Shown in pieces: positions 10,158 through 19,660 of a stretch of 64,000 nucleotides of DNA. The notes below the pieces were generated by a model. The model was given only the letters and a program-made list of their open reading frames with translations, was not told the origin of the DNA and did not search any database. The translations under genes were made by a program, and so were the position numbers. Origin of the DNA: Cronobacter dublinensis subsp. dublinensis LMG 23823 (lineage in GTDB: Bacteria; Pseudomonadota; Gammaproteobacteria; Enterobacterales; Enterobacteriaceae); the NCBI RefSeq assembly GCF_001277235.1, contig NZ_CP012266.1, positions 4,092,001-4,156,000 of the forward strand, in the 5' to 3' direction. The stretch's first letter is position 1, and every line of letters starts with the position of its first letter.

Positions 10158-11486
10158 TTACTTCAGATCGGCCTGGACCTGGTGAATCGGCTTAGCCCAC
10201 GGGTTTTTCGCCTGAACGTCCGCCGGCAGCGAAGAGACAGCGCGTTTCGCTTCGTCTTTCGAGCCATACACGCCGCTCACCAGCACATACCATGGCTGAC
10301 CATTACGGGTGGTCTGGTAGACCACGTAGTTTTTCAGATTCTCTTTTTTCGCCCACGAATTCAGATTGTTGTAGTTCGAAGAACTGCTCAGCTGAAGCGT
10401 GTAGTGGCTGCCCGGCGCGGATTTGAGCGCGCCAACGTTACCCGCGCTCGCGCCGCCTGCCGGAGCGGAAGGCTGGCTCGCCGCAGGTGTGCTGCTCTTC
10501 GGCGCCGTTGCGGCACTTGAGGCTGGCGCTGCGGTTGAAGCAGGCGCTTTCACCGGAGCGGAAGCGGTGCCGGTCGCAGGCTCGCTGCGTTTCGGCGCGC
10601 TGGCCGGTTTCTGTTCCGCCGCGGTGGTTTTCGCAGGTGCCTGCTGCGGTTTGCTCTGGGTGGTCTGCGTTTTACGCGGCTCAGCCTCAATTACCATCTG
10701 CTTACGCTCAGGACGCGTGGTACTGCCGTTGTGGCGCGCAGGCGTCTGGGCCCCAGCGGCGTCGCGCGGTTGCTGCGTCGCAGCGGCGTTGCCGTTTACC
10801 GGTGCCACGGTTGCAGGCTCGGTCGGCAGCGTCGAACCCGACACCGCGTTATCAATCTGGCCTTGCTGCTGCGTCAGGGCGTTGTTCAGTTCGCCCGGCA
10901 CTTCGACACGCTGCTGGCCTTCCGGCGCGGACGGTGTCTGGGCCTGAGTCGGCGTAGAAGAGACCGGCGGCAGCGAAATATCCTGCGGCGAATTGCCGGT
11001 AGTCTGGTTCGCGGCGGAAGTGTCGCCCGGCTGCGGCTGCGCACCGTTAGCCTGATCGGACGGATTACCGGCGTTACCGGACAGATCGATGTTTTTCTGG
11101 GTATTTTGCGCCTGCGCGTCATCCGCTTTGTTAGCGTCCGGGCCTTTCAGCGCCGAACCGATGCCGATAATCAGCAGCACGAGCACCAGAATACCGAGCG
11201 CCATCATCAGATGCTGGCGAGAAATGGGCCCTTTCGGGGGCGCTTTTTTACGCTTGCGCGGGCGACGTTCCTGAACCTCGTCATCGGCCAGCGATTCATC
11301 CGCTTCGTAAGTTTCTTCCGTCTGCGCGCGACGCGTACGCGCCGGGCGACGATCTTCTGCGTCGAGATCAACGTCATCAATGTTGATTTGCGGTTCGTTG
11401 TCGAACTCAGCAGGTTTACGAGAACGACCAGGACGACGATCGCTGGGATCGGGTTTCAGCTCGTCTTCTGGTTTGAATTCATCCAT
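10158..11486 (-). CDS. damX: cell division protein DamX (SPOR domain)
   Basis: Inner-membrane division protein that is recruited to the septal ring through a SPOR domain that binds denuded glycan strands. The order is a charged cytoplasmic N-terminal segment (about 1-90, rich in Asp, Glu and Arg), one membrane helix (LMMALGILVLVLLIIGIGSAL, about 92-112), a long Pro/Ala/Gln/Thr-rich linker, and the C-terminal SPOR domain (about 360-442, HYTLQLSSSSNYNNLNSWAKK). At 442 aa it is a little longer than the E. coli protein, which is normal for its low-complexity linker. Confidence 0.95.
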   Translation of the reverse strand: MDEFKPEDELKPDPSDRRPGRSRKPAEFDNEPQINIDDVDLDAEDRRPARTRRAQTEETYEADESLADDEVQERRPRKRKKAPPKGPISRQHLMMALGILVLVLLIIGIGSALKGPDANKADDAQAQNTQKNIDLSGNAGNPSDQANGAQPQPGDTSAANQTTGNSPQDISLPPVSSTPTQAQTPSAPEGQQRVEVPGELNNALTQQQGQIDNAVSGSTLPTEPATVAPVNGNAAATQQPRDAAGAQTPARHNGSTTRPERKQMVIEAEPRKTQTTQSKPQQAPAKTTAAEQKPASAPKRSEPATGTASAPVKAPASTAAPASSAATAPKSSTPAASQPSAPAGGASAGNVGALKSAPGSHYTLQLSSSSNYNNLNSWAKKENLKNYVVYQTTRNGQPWYVLVSGVYGSKDEAKRAVSSLPADVQAKNPWAKPIHQVQADLK

Positions 11487-11541
11487 TTAACACCCCACTC
11501 GAAGGCTCAGTGCGGCCTGCGCCACGCTATTGCCCGATAGT

Positions 11542-11560
11542 AAAAACGCCATCGCTGGCG
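11542..11560 (-). terminator. weak internal terminator between aroB and damX
   Basis: On the minus strand, CGCCA-GCGA-TGGCG is followed by five U residues. The stem is only 5 bp, but the spacing to the U run is right. It lies in the 92-base aroB-damX gap inside the superoperon and could reduce read-through into damX and the genes behind it. Confidence 0.45.
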
Positions 11561-11578
11561 AACAGTACTTTTTAATGA

Positions 11579-12667
11579 TCACGCCTGCTGACAGTCAGCA
11601 ATCGCGCTTAAGACCAGATCGTGCGGCACTCCGCCGCGCACTTCACTCTTCCCGATAGCCAGCGGCAGCACTAAGCGCAGCTCGCCAGCCAGAACTTTTT
11701 TGTCGCGCATCATGTGCGGCAGATAGGCCTCAGCCGTCATCGACGCCGGGCCTGTGACCGGCAGGCCAGCGCGTTTAAGGAGCGCGATAATACGCTCGAC
11801 ATCCTGCGCCTCAAACTGCCCAAGACGCTGCGCGGCGCGCGCCGCCATGACCATACCCGCAGCCACGGCTTCGCCATGCAGCCAGTTGCCGTAGCCCATT
11901 TCCGCTTCGATAGCGTGACCAAAAGTATGGCCCAGGTTCAGCAAGGCACGCATGCCGGTTTCGCGCTCATCCGCCGCCACGACATCGGCTTTAATCTCGC
12001 AGCAGCGACGAATGCAGTAGGCCATCGCCGCGCCATCAAGCGCCAGCAGCGCGTCGATATGCTCTTCCAGCCACAGGAAGAAATCGTGGTCGAGGATGAT
12101 GCCATATTTGATAACTTCCGCGAGACCGGAGGAGAGCTCGCGCGCAGGCAGGGTTTTCAGACAGTCGAGATCGACCACCACAGAGGCGGGCTGCCAGAAG
12201 GCGCCTATCATGTTTTTGCCGAGCGGATGGTTAACGGCGGTTTTGCCGCCAACGGAGGAGTCAACCTGTGAAAGCAGGGTCGTCGGCACCTGGATAAAAC
12301 GCACGCCGCGCTGATAGCAGGCAGCGGCAAATCCGGTGAGATCGCCGATGACGCCGCCACCGAGCGCGATAAGCGTGGTATCGCGGCCGTGCGGTTTTTC
12401 CAGCAGGGCGCTGAACACGGTTTCCAGCACGGCCAGGCTTTTGTACTGCTCGCCGTCCGGCAGGATCACCTGGTCAACCTTCACGCCAGCCTGTTCCAGC
12501 GTAGCGCGGACGCTATTCAGCCACAGCGGCGCCAGCGTTTCATTGGTGACCAACATCGTCTGGTCACCTGCACGCAAAGGCCAAAAGGAAGCCGGATCGT
12601 TGAACAATCCGGCTGCGATGGTGATAGGGTAACTACGTTCCCCGAGAGTAACCGTTAACCTCTCCAT
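11579..12667 (-). CDS. aroB: 3-dehydroquinate synthase AroB
   Basis: Second shikimate-pathway step: DAHP to 3-dehydroquinate, using NAD and a divalent metal. The protein has 362 residues, as in E. coli. Visible motifs are the NAD-binding ALGGGVIGDLTGFAAA, the VPTTLLSQVDSSVGGKTAVN block and the metal-ligand region LNLGHTFGHAIEAEMGYG. It lies 56 bases downstream of aroK and is cotranscribed with it. Confidence 0.98.
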   Translation of the reverse strand: MERLTVTLGERSYPITIAAGLFNDPASFWPLRAGDQTMLVTNETLAPLWLNSVRATLEQAGVKVDQVILPDGEQYKSLAVLETVFSALLEKPHGRDTTLIALGGGVIGDLTGFAAACYQRGVRFIQVPTTLLSQVDSSVGGKTAVNHPLGKNMIGAFWQPASVVVDLDCLKTLPARELSSGLAEVIKYGIILDHDFFLWLEEHIDALLALDGAAMAYCIRRCCEIKADVVAADERETGMRALLNLGHTFGHAIEAEMGYGNWLHGEAVAAGMVMAARAAQRLGQFEAQDVERIIALLKRAGLPVTGPASMTAEAYLPHMMRDKKVLAGELRLVLPLAIGKSEVRGGVPHDLVLSAIADCQQA

Positions 12668-12723
12668 GACGTTCAGTAACCTTCTGTGCTTTTACCCGCA
12701 GGTGAGTAAGGATTTCGCCGGAA

Positions 12724-13245
12724 TCAGTTGTTTTCCAGCATATGGATAATCTGGTTCGCCACGACTTTTGCGCTCTGATCGTCAGTACGGATAGTGACGT
12801 CGGCAATCTCTTCATACAGCGGATTACGTTCGTTAGCGAGCGCTTCGAGCACTTCACGCGGCGGCGTATCAACCTGCAACAGCGGGCGTTTTTTATCGCG
12901 CTGAGTACGGGCCAGCTGCTTTTCGATAGTGGTTTCCAGATAGACCACCACGCCACGCGCGGAGAGACGATTGCGGGTTTCACGGGATTTGACAGAGCCA
13001 CCGCCGGTCGCCAGTACAATACCCTGTTTTTCCGTCAGCTCATTGATGACTTTTTCTTCGCGATCACGGAAACCTTCTTCGCCTTCTACATCGAAGACCC
13101 AGCCGACATCAGCTCCGGTACGTTTTTCGATCTCCTGGTCGGAGTCGTAAAATTCCATGTTGAGCTGTTGTGCTAACTGACGCCCAATAGTGCTTTTGCC
13201 AGCACCCATAGGCCCAACCAGAAAGATATTGCGTTTCTCTGCCAT
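12724..13245 (-). CDS. aroK: shikimate kinase I AroK
   Basis: Phosphorylates shikimate. P-loop GPMGAGKST lies at residues 11-19; substrate-binding features follow (FYDSDQEIEKR, LATGGGSV). The open frame extends 43 codons upstream, but the start at 13245 (MAEKRNIFLVGP) gives the 173-residue length of E. coli AroK and is the expected start. It is the first gene of the superoperon; the long upstream leader (13246-13540) should hold its promoters. Confidence 0.97.
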   Translation of the reverse strand: MAEKRNIFLVGPMGAGKSTIGRQLAQQLNMEFYDSDQEIEKRTGADVGWVFDVEGEEGFRDREEKVINELTEKQGIVLATGGGSVKSRETRNRLSARGVVVYLETTIEKQLARTQRDKKRPLLQVDTPPREVLEALANERNPLYEEIADVTIRTDDQSAKVVANQIIHMLENN

Positions 13246-13540
13246 TTTTTCGGTACTACTAAGACAATTCGTTGATGATAAACCCGCGAGCAATAACCCT
13301 GAGCTGCGGGAAATGAACTGAAACCTCTTAAGCGATAGTGCGAGAGTCAGATCAAAAATTATCTCAACACTCAAGGTAGTTTGGCAACCGAATAAATCAC
13401 CGCGTCTGACGCACAGGAGTGAAAAAACAACAACGGATGCTCCGCCTCCGACCGACTCTCAAATCGGTACTCCTTGTATGCTAATTCCACCCCGGCGTCA
13501 AACATCCGGCGACGATAATGGCTAAAAACTCCCATACGGA

Positions 13541-14794
13541 TCAGGCGCCGTTTATAATATGTGGCGTAATAAACACGACCAGTTCGCGTTTTTCGTTGCC
13601 TTTCCCGTCATGACGAAACAGGCTGCCGAAGAGCGGAATATTTCCCAATAACGGCACCTGTTCATTCCCGGCTTTATTTTTTTGCTGGAAAATACCGCCA
13701 AGCGCCAGCGTTTCGCCGTCTTTTACTTCCACCTGGGTTTCAATCTCTTGTTTATCAATGGCTAATACTTCGCCATCGGCCTGTTGCAGCGCCTGTCCCG
13801 GCATATTCTGGCTAATGCGAAGCTTAAGCCGGATGCGCCCGCCCTGTCCGATAGTCGGCGTCACCTCCATACCCAGTACCGCCTCTTTAAACTCCACCGA
13901 GGTCGCGCCGCTTTCGCCGCTCGATACCTGATACGGGATTTCGCTGCCCTGCTTAATACTGGCAGGCTGCTGGTGCGCGGCAAGCAGACGCGGGCTCGCG
14001 ATGATCTCCACCTTCTGTTTTTGCTCCAGCGCCGACAGCTCAAACTCCAGCATACGTCCGTCGATGCGCCCGATATTAAAGCCAAGCCGGGTCGTGGCAT
14101 CGGCGACCGCCAGATCGGCGGAAATAGTCGTGGGATGATAAAGCTTCGTAGCGCCTTCGGCGTCCGCCGTGCTCCACTTAACGCCCAGTTCACGCAGGCT
14201 CTGCTGGTTAATCGTCACGATATGCGCCGCCAGCTCCACCTGCCCGACGGGAATATCCATCTTCGCGACCCACTCCTGAACCTGGCGCAGCGCGCCGGCG
14301 GTGTCACGGATCAGCAGGCGATTGGTACGTTTGTCCACCGTGACGCTGCCGCGCGGCGTCATGAGTTTATCGCCGAGCGCAGCGAGCGACGTGGCAAGCT
14401 CCGCCGCCTCGGCATAACGCAGCGTGACGGTCTCGCTGACGAGCGGCAGATTCAGCGCCTGCTGCTGGCGCGACGCCTCGCGCTGAGCGAGTTTTTGCTG
14501 CTCCCAGGCCTCTGGGTAGACGCGCAAAATGTTGTTCTCTTTTTGCCAGCGCAGGCGCGCGCTCTCCGCCACCATCTGAAACGCCTGTTGCCAGGGCACA
14601 TTCTGCAGATGCAGCGAGACGACGCCCTCAACACCCGGCGCGATCACCAGATTCAGCTGTTCGCTTTCCGCAAGCGCCTGCAAAAGCTGCACGACCGGCG
14701 TCTCATCCGCGGTCAGGGATACGCCCTGGCTCGCGGGCGCGGCGCAGGTGATGTTCGCTGCGAGTAATAATAAAGGAAGGGATTTCCTTATCAT
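13541..14794 (-). CDS. hofQ: DNA uptake secretin HofQ
   Basis: PilQ/ComE-type outer-membrane secretin of the hof set. In E. coli the homologues are needed for using DNA as a nutrient. I start at 14794: AAGGAGG lies six bases before this ATG, and the product begins with a signal peptide (MIRKSLPLLLLAANITCA). It has 417 residues. STN/AMIN-like N-terminal repeats are followed by the secretin domain, with EIPYQVSSGESGATSVEFKE, LGMEVTP and the C-terminal VPLLGNIPLFGSLFR. The start lies inside hofP (92-base overlap). Confidence 0.93.
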   Translation of the reverse strand: MIRKSLPLLLLAANITCAAPASQGVSLTADETPVVQLLQALAESEQLNLVIAPGVEGVVSLHLQNVPWQQAFQMVAESARLRWQKENNILRVYPEAWEQQKLAQREASRQQQALNLPLVSETVTLRYAEAAELATSLAALGDKLMTPRGSVTVDKRTNRLLIRDTAGALRQVQEWVAKMDIPVGQVELAAHIVTINQQSLRELGVKWSTADAEGATKLYHPTTISADLAVADATTRLGFNIGRIDGRMLEFELSALEQKQKVEIIASPRLLAAHQQPASIKQGSEIPYQVSSGESGATSVEFKEAVLGMEVTPTIGQGGRIRLKLRISQNMPGQALQQADGEVLAIDKQEIETQVEVKDGETLALGGIFQQKNKAGNEQVPLLGNIPLFGSLFRHDGKGNEKRELVVFITPHIINGA

Positions 14795-15113
14795 GTTGCG
14801 CCTCCTTAAGTGTCCATACCAGAAACGAAGGGCGGCACCCTTCGCCATTTTTCAGCGTCACTTTACCGGCATCCGCGCCGGTCACCTGCCAGCCTGTCGG
14901 GAGCATCGCGCCAGGGCTGACTCGCAGCCACGTTTTAGACGGCGTTTGCAACAGCACCCGCACCGACGCGCCCTTCTGCACCATACCGCCGTAGCGCCAG
15001 AGGGAGACCTGATGAAGTTGGCAGCGGGCCTGCGGCGGCGCAAACGGGTCGCGCCCGGCCAGAGCCGGTAAAGACGCCAGCAACAGCAGCGCGAACAACG
15101 CGTTACTTTTCAT
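14703..15113 (-). CDS. hofP: DNA utilization protein HofP
   Basis: Small PilP-like protein of the hof set (136 aa; DUF2531 in E. coli HofP). The N terminus is a signal peptide (MKSNALFALLLLASLPALAG) followed by RDPFAPPQ, the RDPF-type start seen in PilP relatives. A conserved WRYGGMVQKG and a Cys pair (positions about 31 and 92) follow. The last 30 codons overlap hofQ in another frame, so the C-terminal tail is probably unconstrained. It overlaps hofO by 11 bases. Confidence 0.82.
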   Translation of the reverse strand: MKSNALFALLLLASLPALAGRDPFAPPQARCQLHQVSLWRYGGMVQKGASVRVLLQTPSKTWLRVSPGAMLPTGWQVTGADAGKVTLKNGEGCRPSFLVWTLKEAQHDKEIPSFIITRSEHHLRRAREPGRIPDRG

Positions 15114-15579
15114 CGGCGCGCCCCAGTTGTAACGTCAGGCGCAGCGTCTGGCCGTCGTCGACATGCAGCGCGAACCCGTGCGCCAGCATGTCGGTTTGCG
15201 CAAGCCTTGCGAATATCGCCGGTACGTGCGCCCAGCCCAGCGCCAGCTCAAGCTCCCCCGTTTCGCCCTGCGGTTGCCAGCGGATGAGATGCCCGTCCGC
15301 GCCGGTGTCGAGCGTATGCGGCGAAAACGGCGTCGGGGCGAGCCGCGCCTCAAGCACCGCGGCTTCGCGTTGCCTGTCGGGCAGCGCCGCACGCTGTTGT
15401 TGCAAGGCACGCAGCGCCGCGGACTGCTGCGCAAACTGCGCCTCCCGCTGACGAAGGCCGTCCACAAGCGGCGCCAGACCGCCATAAGCCACGCCCGCGA
15501 GCAGCGCTAACCAGCCGCCTGCGCAGGCCGCGCGCAGCGACGCCGGGCCGGTAAGCCAGCGGTCAATGAGCAGGCGCAT
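15103..15579 (-). CDS. hofO: DNA utilization protein HofO
   Basis: PilO-like inner-membrane protein of 158 residues: short cytoplasmic start, one membrane helix (about residues 17-38), a coiled-coil stretch rich in Gln, Arg and Ala (LRQREAQFAQQSAALRALQQ) and a small C-terminal periplasmic domain. It is weakly conserved, so the name rests on its position between hofN and hofP. It overlaps both neighbours (17 and 11 bases). Confidence 0.8.
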   Translation of the reverse strand: MRLLIDRWLTGPASLRAACAGGWLALLAGVAYGGLAPLVDGLRQREAQFAQQSAALRALQQQRAALPDRQREAAVLEARLAPTPFSPHTLDTGADGHLIRWQPQGETGELELALGWAHVPAIFARLAQTDMLAHGFALHVDDGQTLRLTLQLGRADEK

Positions 15580-16114
15580 CGGCAGGCTCCTTCTGCAGCG
15601 ACACGCTAAAGCGCCAGTAGCCCTCCTGTTCCCGGCGCGTCTCGCCGGGCGTCAGCCGGGTAAAAGGCGCAAGCCCGCGCAGCTTCTCCTCAAAAAGCGC
15701 GAGCGCCTGCGGCTCGTAAGCGTTACCGGTTATCTCAAGGCGATCGTCGTGAAAGCGCAGCGCCGTGAGCCAGAGCGACTCGGGCAGCGCGTCGGCGAGC
15801 GTTATAAGGCGCTGCTGCCATGCCGCGACGTCCTCACGGCGACGCTGCCGCTGCTGCCAGCGGGCATTCAGCGCCTCATAAACCGCCGCCGCCCGCCGCG
15901 CCTGTTGCAGTTGCGCCTTTTGCGCGCTAATGGCGAGGGTTTGGGCCTCGAGCTGGTGCTGGAGCGCCAGCTGGTGCCTTGTGATAACGCGATAACCGAT
16001 GCCTGCCACAAGCGCTACCGCTAACGCGCAGAGAAGAAAAACGCCGCCCCACCGAATAAGCCGCGTGCGCCGCCGCACATGCCGCCACGGCAGCAAATTC
16101 ACATGCCGTCGCAT
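15563..16114 (-). CDS. hofN: DNA utilization protein HofN
   Basis: PilN-like bitopic protein of 183 residues. It begins with VNLLPWR, the NLLPWR motif by which PilN docks on PilM, then has one membrane helix (about 20-42), a coiled coil and a ferredoxin-like periplasmic part. It follows hofM with a one-base TAATG overlap, so translation is coupled. The intact NLLPWR motif supports a working PilM-PilN pair. Confidence 0.87.
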   Translation of the reverse strand: MRRHVNLLPWRHVRRRTRLIRWGGVFLLCALAVALVAGIGYRVITRHQLALQHQLEAQTLAISAQKAQLQQARRAAAVYEALNARWQQRQRRREDVAAWQQRLITLADALPESLWLTALRFHDDRLEITGNAYEPQALALFEEKLRGLAPFTRLTPGETRREQEGYWRFSVSLQKEPADAPAH

Positions 16115-16905
16115 TACGCCGCTCCCAGCGCCAGGCCAATCGCGACAGCGAAGCGCCAGGGGTTATCCGGCGTCGGCGGACAGGGCCGGGCAATGGCCTG
16201 CCACGGGTCAAACGTCTGCCAGCCGCCGTCTTTTTCCGGTAACGCGCCGCACAGCGCTATCTCCTGCGCCTGTACGCCAAGCTGCGCGCCAAGCGCCGCC
16301 AGCCCCCCGGCACCCGGCATGGCGCACACGCCCCAGCGTTCGCGGGTCGCCCACAGCCACTGCGCGCCCGACTGCGCCACCACGACCTGACAGGCGTCGC
16401 CGGTGTAAGGGAAAAAGCCAGCCAGCACGCTGGCATCGGGCGTCAGCGCGGCAGGCGTAAAGCGCAACGCGCGGGCGCAGTTCATGAGCTCCGCCACCTC
16501 CGCAGCGCGGGCGGCGGTAACGGCATACGCGTTGCCATTCGGGCTTTCGGCATAATCAAAAGCCAGCGCGTCGGGCGGCAGGGAAAGCTGACGCGCCGCG
16601 ACGGCACCGAGCCACGCCTCGCACTCCGGCTCGCACAGCGCCGTCACGGGCCGGGGAAGCTCCCGTTGCAGCGTGCGCTGCGCCGGAAACCCGAGCCGGA
16701 TCGACGCCGTGCGCGGCAGCTGCGCGCGCCACGGCGTTAACGTCTCAATCAGCGCCTCGCGCCGCTGTTCGTCGCCCTCCCCCGGCGAGAGCGGCAGCGC
16801 CCACCAGCGCTGCTGCTTCCAGCCGCCTCGCTCGTAGGTCAGCGCGACCGCCATAACGCTATCTGTTTGAATATGTAAACCAATTTGCCATTGTCTGCCG
16901 ATCAT
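16114..16905 (-). CDS. hofM: DNA utilization protein HofM
   Basis: PilM-like actin-fold cytoplasmic protein, first of hofMNOPQ. I prefer the start at 16905 (MIGRQWQIGLHIQ), which aligns with the start of E. coli HofM and gives 263 residues with GGGAG upstream. An in-frame ATG at 16944 would add 13 residues and has a poorer ribosome binding site. The actin-fold phosphate loops are degenerate, as is usual for this family. The operon is divergent from mrcA, with about 120 bases between. Confidence 0.83.
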   Translation of the reverse strand: MIGRQWQIGLHIQTDSVMAVALTYERGGWKQQRWWALPLSPGEGDEQRREALIETLTPWRAQLPRTASIRLGFPAQRTLQRELPRPVTALCEPECEAWLGAVAARQLSLPPDALAFDYAESPNGNAYAVTAARAAEVAELMNCARALRFTPAALTPDASVLAGFFPYTGDACQVVVAQSGAQWLWATRERWGVCAMPGAGGLAALGAQLGVQAQEIALCGALPEKDGGWQTFDPWQAIARPCPPTPDNPWRFAVAIGLALGAA

Positions 16906-17024
16906 TTCCGAGGTTCTCCCTGTCCCGTCAAATGAAAATGCCATATCAATGCTTCTGGCTTGCCTTTATACTACCGCGCGGTTGTTTATAAACTGCCCAA
17001 CAGAAACTAAATGGGAAATCCTCG

Positions 17025-19577
17025 GTGAAGTTCGTAAAGTATTTATTCTTCCTTGCAGTCTTTTGCATTCTGCTGGGAGCCGGCTCGATCTACGGTCTGT
17101 ATAAATTTATTGAGCCGCAGTTGCCTGACGTCGCCACGCTGAAAGATGTGCGGCTGCAGATCCCTATGCAGATCTATAGCGCCGACGGCGAATTGATCGC
17201 GCAGTACGGCGAAAAACGCCGCATTCCGCTGACGCTGAACCAGATCCCGCCGGAAATGGTAAAAGCGTTTATCGCCACGGAAGATAGCCGCTTCTACGAG
17301 CACCACGGGGTCGATCCTATTGGGATCTTCCGCGCCGCGAGCGTCGCGCTTTTCTCCGGCCACGCCTCTCAGGGCGCAAGTACCATTACGCAGCAGCTGG
17401 CGCGTAACTTCTTTTTAAGCCCGGAACGCACGCTGATGCGTAAAATCAAGGAGGCTTTTCTCGCGGTGCGTATTGAGCAACTGCTGACGAAAGATGAGAT
17501 CCTTGAGCTTTACCTGAATAAGATTTACCTCGGCTATCGCGCCTACGGCGTGGGCGCCGCCGCGCAGGTCTATTTCGGCAAAACGGTCGACCAGCTTTCC
17601 TTAAGTGAAATCGCAGTCATTGCCGGTCTGCCGAAAGCGCCATCGACCTTTAACCCGCTCTATTCGCTCGACCGTGCCACCGCACGCCGCAACGTTGTGC
17701 TCTCGCGTATGCTGAGCGAGGGCTACATCAGCCAGTCGCAGTATGACGACGCGCGCAGCGAAACCATCAACGCCAACTATCACGCGCCGGAAATCGCGTT
17801 TTCCGCGCCGTACCTGACCGAAATGGTGCGTCAGGAGATGATCAGCCGTTACGGCGAGAAGGCCTATGAGGACGGTTATAAGGTCTACACCACCATTACC
17901 CGCCGTATTCAGCAGGCCGCGCAAAAAGCAGTGCGCGACAACGTGATGGATTACGACATGCGTCACGGCTACCGCGGCCCGTCTAACGTGCTATGGCGCG
18001 TGGGCGAAGCGGCGTGGGATGACAAAAAAATCACGGACTCGCTGAAGGCGCTGCCGACCTACGGGCCGCTGCTGCCCGCCGTGGTGACCTCAGCAAACCC
18101 CGACGAAGCCACCGCCCTGCTGGCGGACAGCTCGTCGGTCTCGCTGAAGATGGACGGCGTGCGCTGGGCGCGGCCTTACCGCTCTGACACCGCGCAGGGC
18201 CCGACGCCGCGCCGCGTTACCGACGTGTTGCAGGCAGGCCAGCAGATCTGGGTGCGTAAGGTCGATGACAGCTGGTGGCTGGCTCAGGTGCCGGACGTCA
18301 ACTCAGCGCTGGTCTCCATCAACCCCAAAGATGGCTCGGTACTGGCGCTGGTCGGCGGCTTTGATTTCAACCAAAGCAAATTTAACCGCGCCACCCAGGC
18401 GCTGCGCCAGGTAGGCTCCAACATCAAGCCGTTCCTGTATACGGCAGCGATGGACAAGGGCCTGACGCTCGCCAGCATTCTGAACGACGTGCCGATTTCC
18501 CGCTGGGATGCGGGTGCTGGCTCCGACTGGCGTCCGAAAAACTCCCCGCCGGAATACGCGGGGCCAATTCGTCTGCGTCAGGGCCTCGGACAGTCGAAAA
18601 ACGTGGTGATGGTGCGCGCCATGCGTGCGATGGGCGTCGACTACGCGGCGGAATATCTACAGCGCTTCGGCTTCCCGGCGCAGAATATCGTGCATACCGA
18701 ATCGCTGGCGCTGGGCTCTGCCTCCTTCACGCCGCTGCAGGTCGCGCGCGGTTATGCAGTAATGGCGAACGGCGGCTTCCTGGTAGATCCGTGGTTTATC
18801 AGCAAAATCACCAACGACCAGGGCGAGCCGCTGTTTGAAGCGAAGCCGAAAATCGCCTGCCCGGAGTGTGATATTCCGGTTATCTACGGCGAAACGCCGA
18901 AGTCTGACGTGCTGGAGAATAAAGACGTAGAAAACGTCGCCACCTCCGCTGAGCAGCAGAACGCGCCGGTGCCGATGCCGCAGCTTGAGCAGGCGAACCG
19001 CGATCTGGTCGCGCAGAGCCCGGCGCCGCAGTACGCGCCGCACGTGATAGGCACGCCGCTGTCGTTTTTGATTAAGAGCGCGCTGAACAGCAATATCTTC
19101 GGCGAGCCCGGCTGGCAGGGGACCGGCTGGCGCGCCGGACGCGACCTCCAGCGTCATGATATCGGCGGTAAAACCGGTACGACCAATAGCTCGAAAGATG
19201 CCTGGTTCTCAGGCTACGGGCCGGGCGTCGTAACGTCTGTCTGGATTGGCTTTGACGATCACCGTCGCGATCTGGGTCGCACCACGGCTTCCGGCGCGAT
19301 TAAAAATCAGATCTCCGGTTACGAGGGCGGCGCGAAAAGCGCGCAGCCCGCCTGGGACGCGTATATGAAAGCCGCGCTGGAAGGCGTGCCGGAAGAGCCG
19401 TTAACGCCACCGCCAGGCGTGGTGACGGTCAATATCGACCGCAGCACCGGTCAGCTGGCGAACGGCGGCAACAGCCGCGCGGAGTACTTTATCGAAGGCA
19501 CGCAACCGACCCAGCAGGCCGTGCATGAAGTCGGCACGACGATTATCGATAACGGCGAAACTCACGAGCTGTTCTGA
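17025..19577 (+). CDS. mrcA: penicillin-binding protein 1a MrcA
   Basis: Bifunctional class A PBP in the inner membrane that polymerises and crosslinks peptidoglycan. It starts with GTG. Order: short N terminus and membrane helix (about 5-25), GT51 transglycosylase with ATEDSRFYEHHG (catalytic Glu) and GASTITQQLARN, an OB-like insertion, then the transpeptidase with SxxK (GSNIKPF), SxN region (GQSKNVV) and KTG (IGGKTGTTN). The length of 850 aa equals E. coli PBP1a, and the sequence is nearly identical. Confidence 0.98.
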   Translation: MKFVKYLFFLAVFCILLGAGSIYGLYKFIEPQLPDVATLKDVRLQIPMQIYSADGELIAQYGEKRRIPLTLNQIPPEMVKAFIATEDSRFYEHHGVDPIGIFRAASVALFSGHASQGASTITQQLARNFFLSPERTLMRKIKEAFLAVRIEQLLTKDEILELYLNKIYLGYRAYGVGAAAQVYFGKTVDQLSLSEIAVIAGLPKAPSTFNPLYSLDRATARRNVVLSRMLSEGYISQSQYDDARSETINANYHAPEIAFSAPYLTEMVRQEMISRYGEKAYEDGYKVYTTITRRIQQAAQKAVRDNVMDYDMRHGYRGPSNVLWRVGEAAWDDKKITDSLKALPTYGPLLPAVVTSANPDEATALLADSSSVSLKMDGVRWARPYRSDTAQGPTPRRVTDVLQAGQQIWVRKVDDSWWLAQVPDVNSALVSINPKDGSVLALVGGFDFNQSKFNRATQALRQVGSNIKPFLYTAAMDKGLTLASILNDVPISRWDAGAGSDWRPKNSPPEYAGPIRLRQGLGQSKNVVMVRAMRAMGVDYAAEYLQRFGFPAQNIVHTESLALGSASFTPLQVARGYAVMANGGFLVDPWFISKITNDQGEPLFEAKPKIACPECDIPVIYGETPKSDVLENKDVENVATSAEQQNAPVPMPQLEQANRDLVAQSPAPQYAPHVIGTPLSFLIKSALNSNIFGEPGWQGTGWRAGRDLQRHDIGGKTGTTNSSKDAWFSGYGPGVVTSVWIGFDDHRRDLGRTTASGAIKNQISGYEGGAKSAQPAWDAYMKAALEGVPEEPLTPPPGVVTVNIDRSTGQLANGGNSRAEYFIEGTQPTQQAVHEVGTTIIDNGETHELF

Positions 19578-19586
19578 TAAAACGAC

Positions 19587-19612
19587 AAACGCCCCGTCAG
19601 GGGCGTTTTTTT
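19587..19612 (+). terminator. terminator of mrcA
   Basis: AAACGCCCC / GGGGCGTTT with loop GTCA followed by seven T residues, 10 bases after the stop codon. A strong intrinsic terminator. Confidence 0.9.
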
Positions 19613-19660
19613 GTTACGGCTCGCGCGGTGAAACCGCCCTGTAACGGGGCGTTTTGCTTT

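Noticed and set aside
19635..19660. CGCCC / GGGCG hairpin followed by TTTT after the mrcA terminator
   Set aside because: Only five pairs with a long loop, and redundant with the strong terminator just before it. It may be a remnant, but nothing supports a function.
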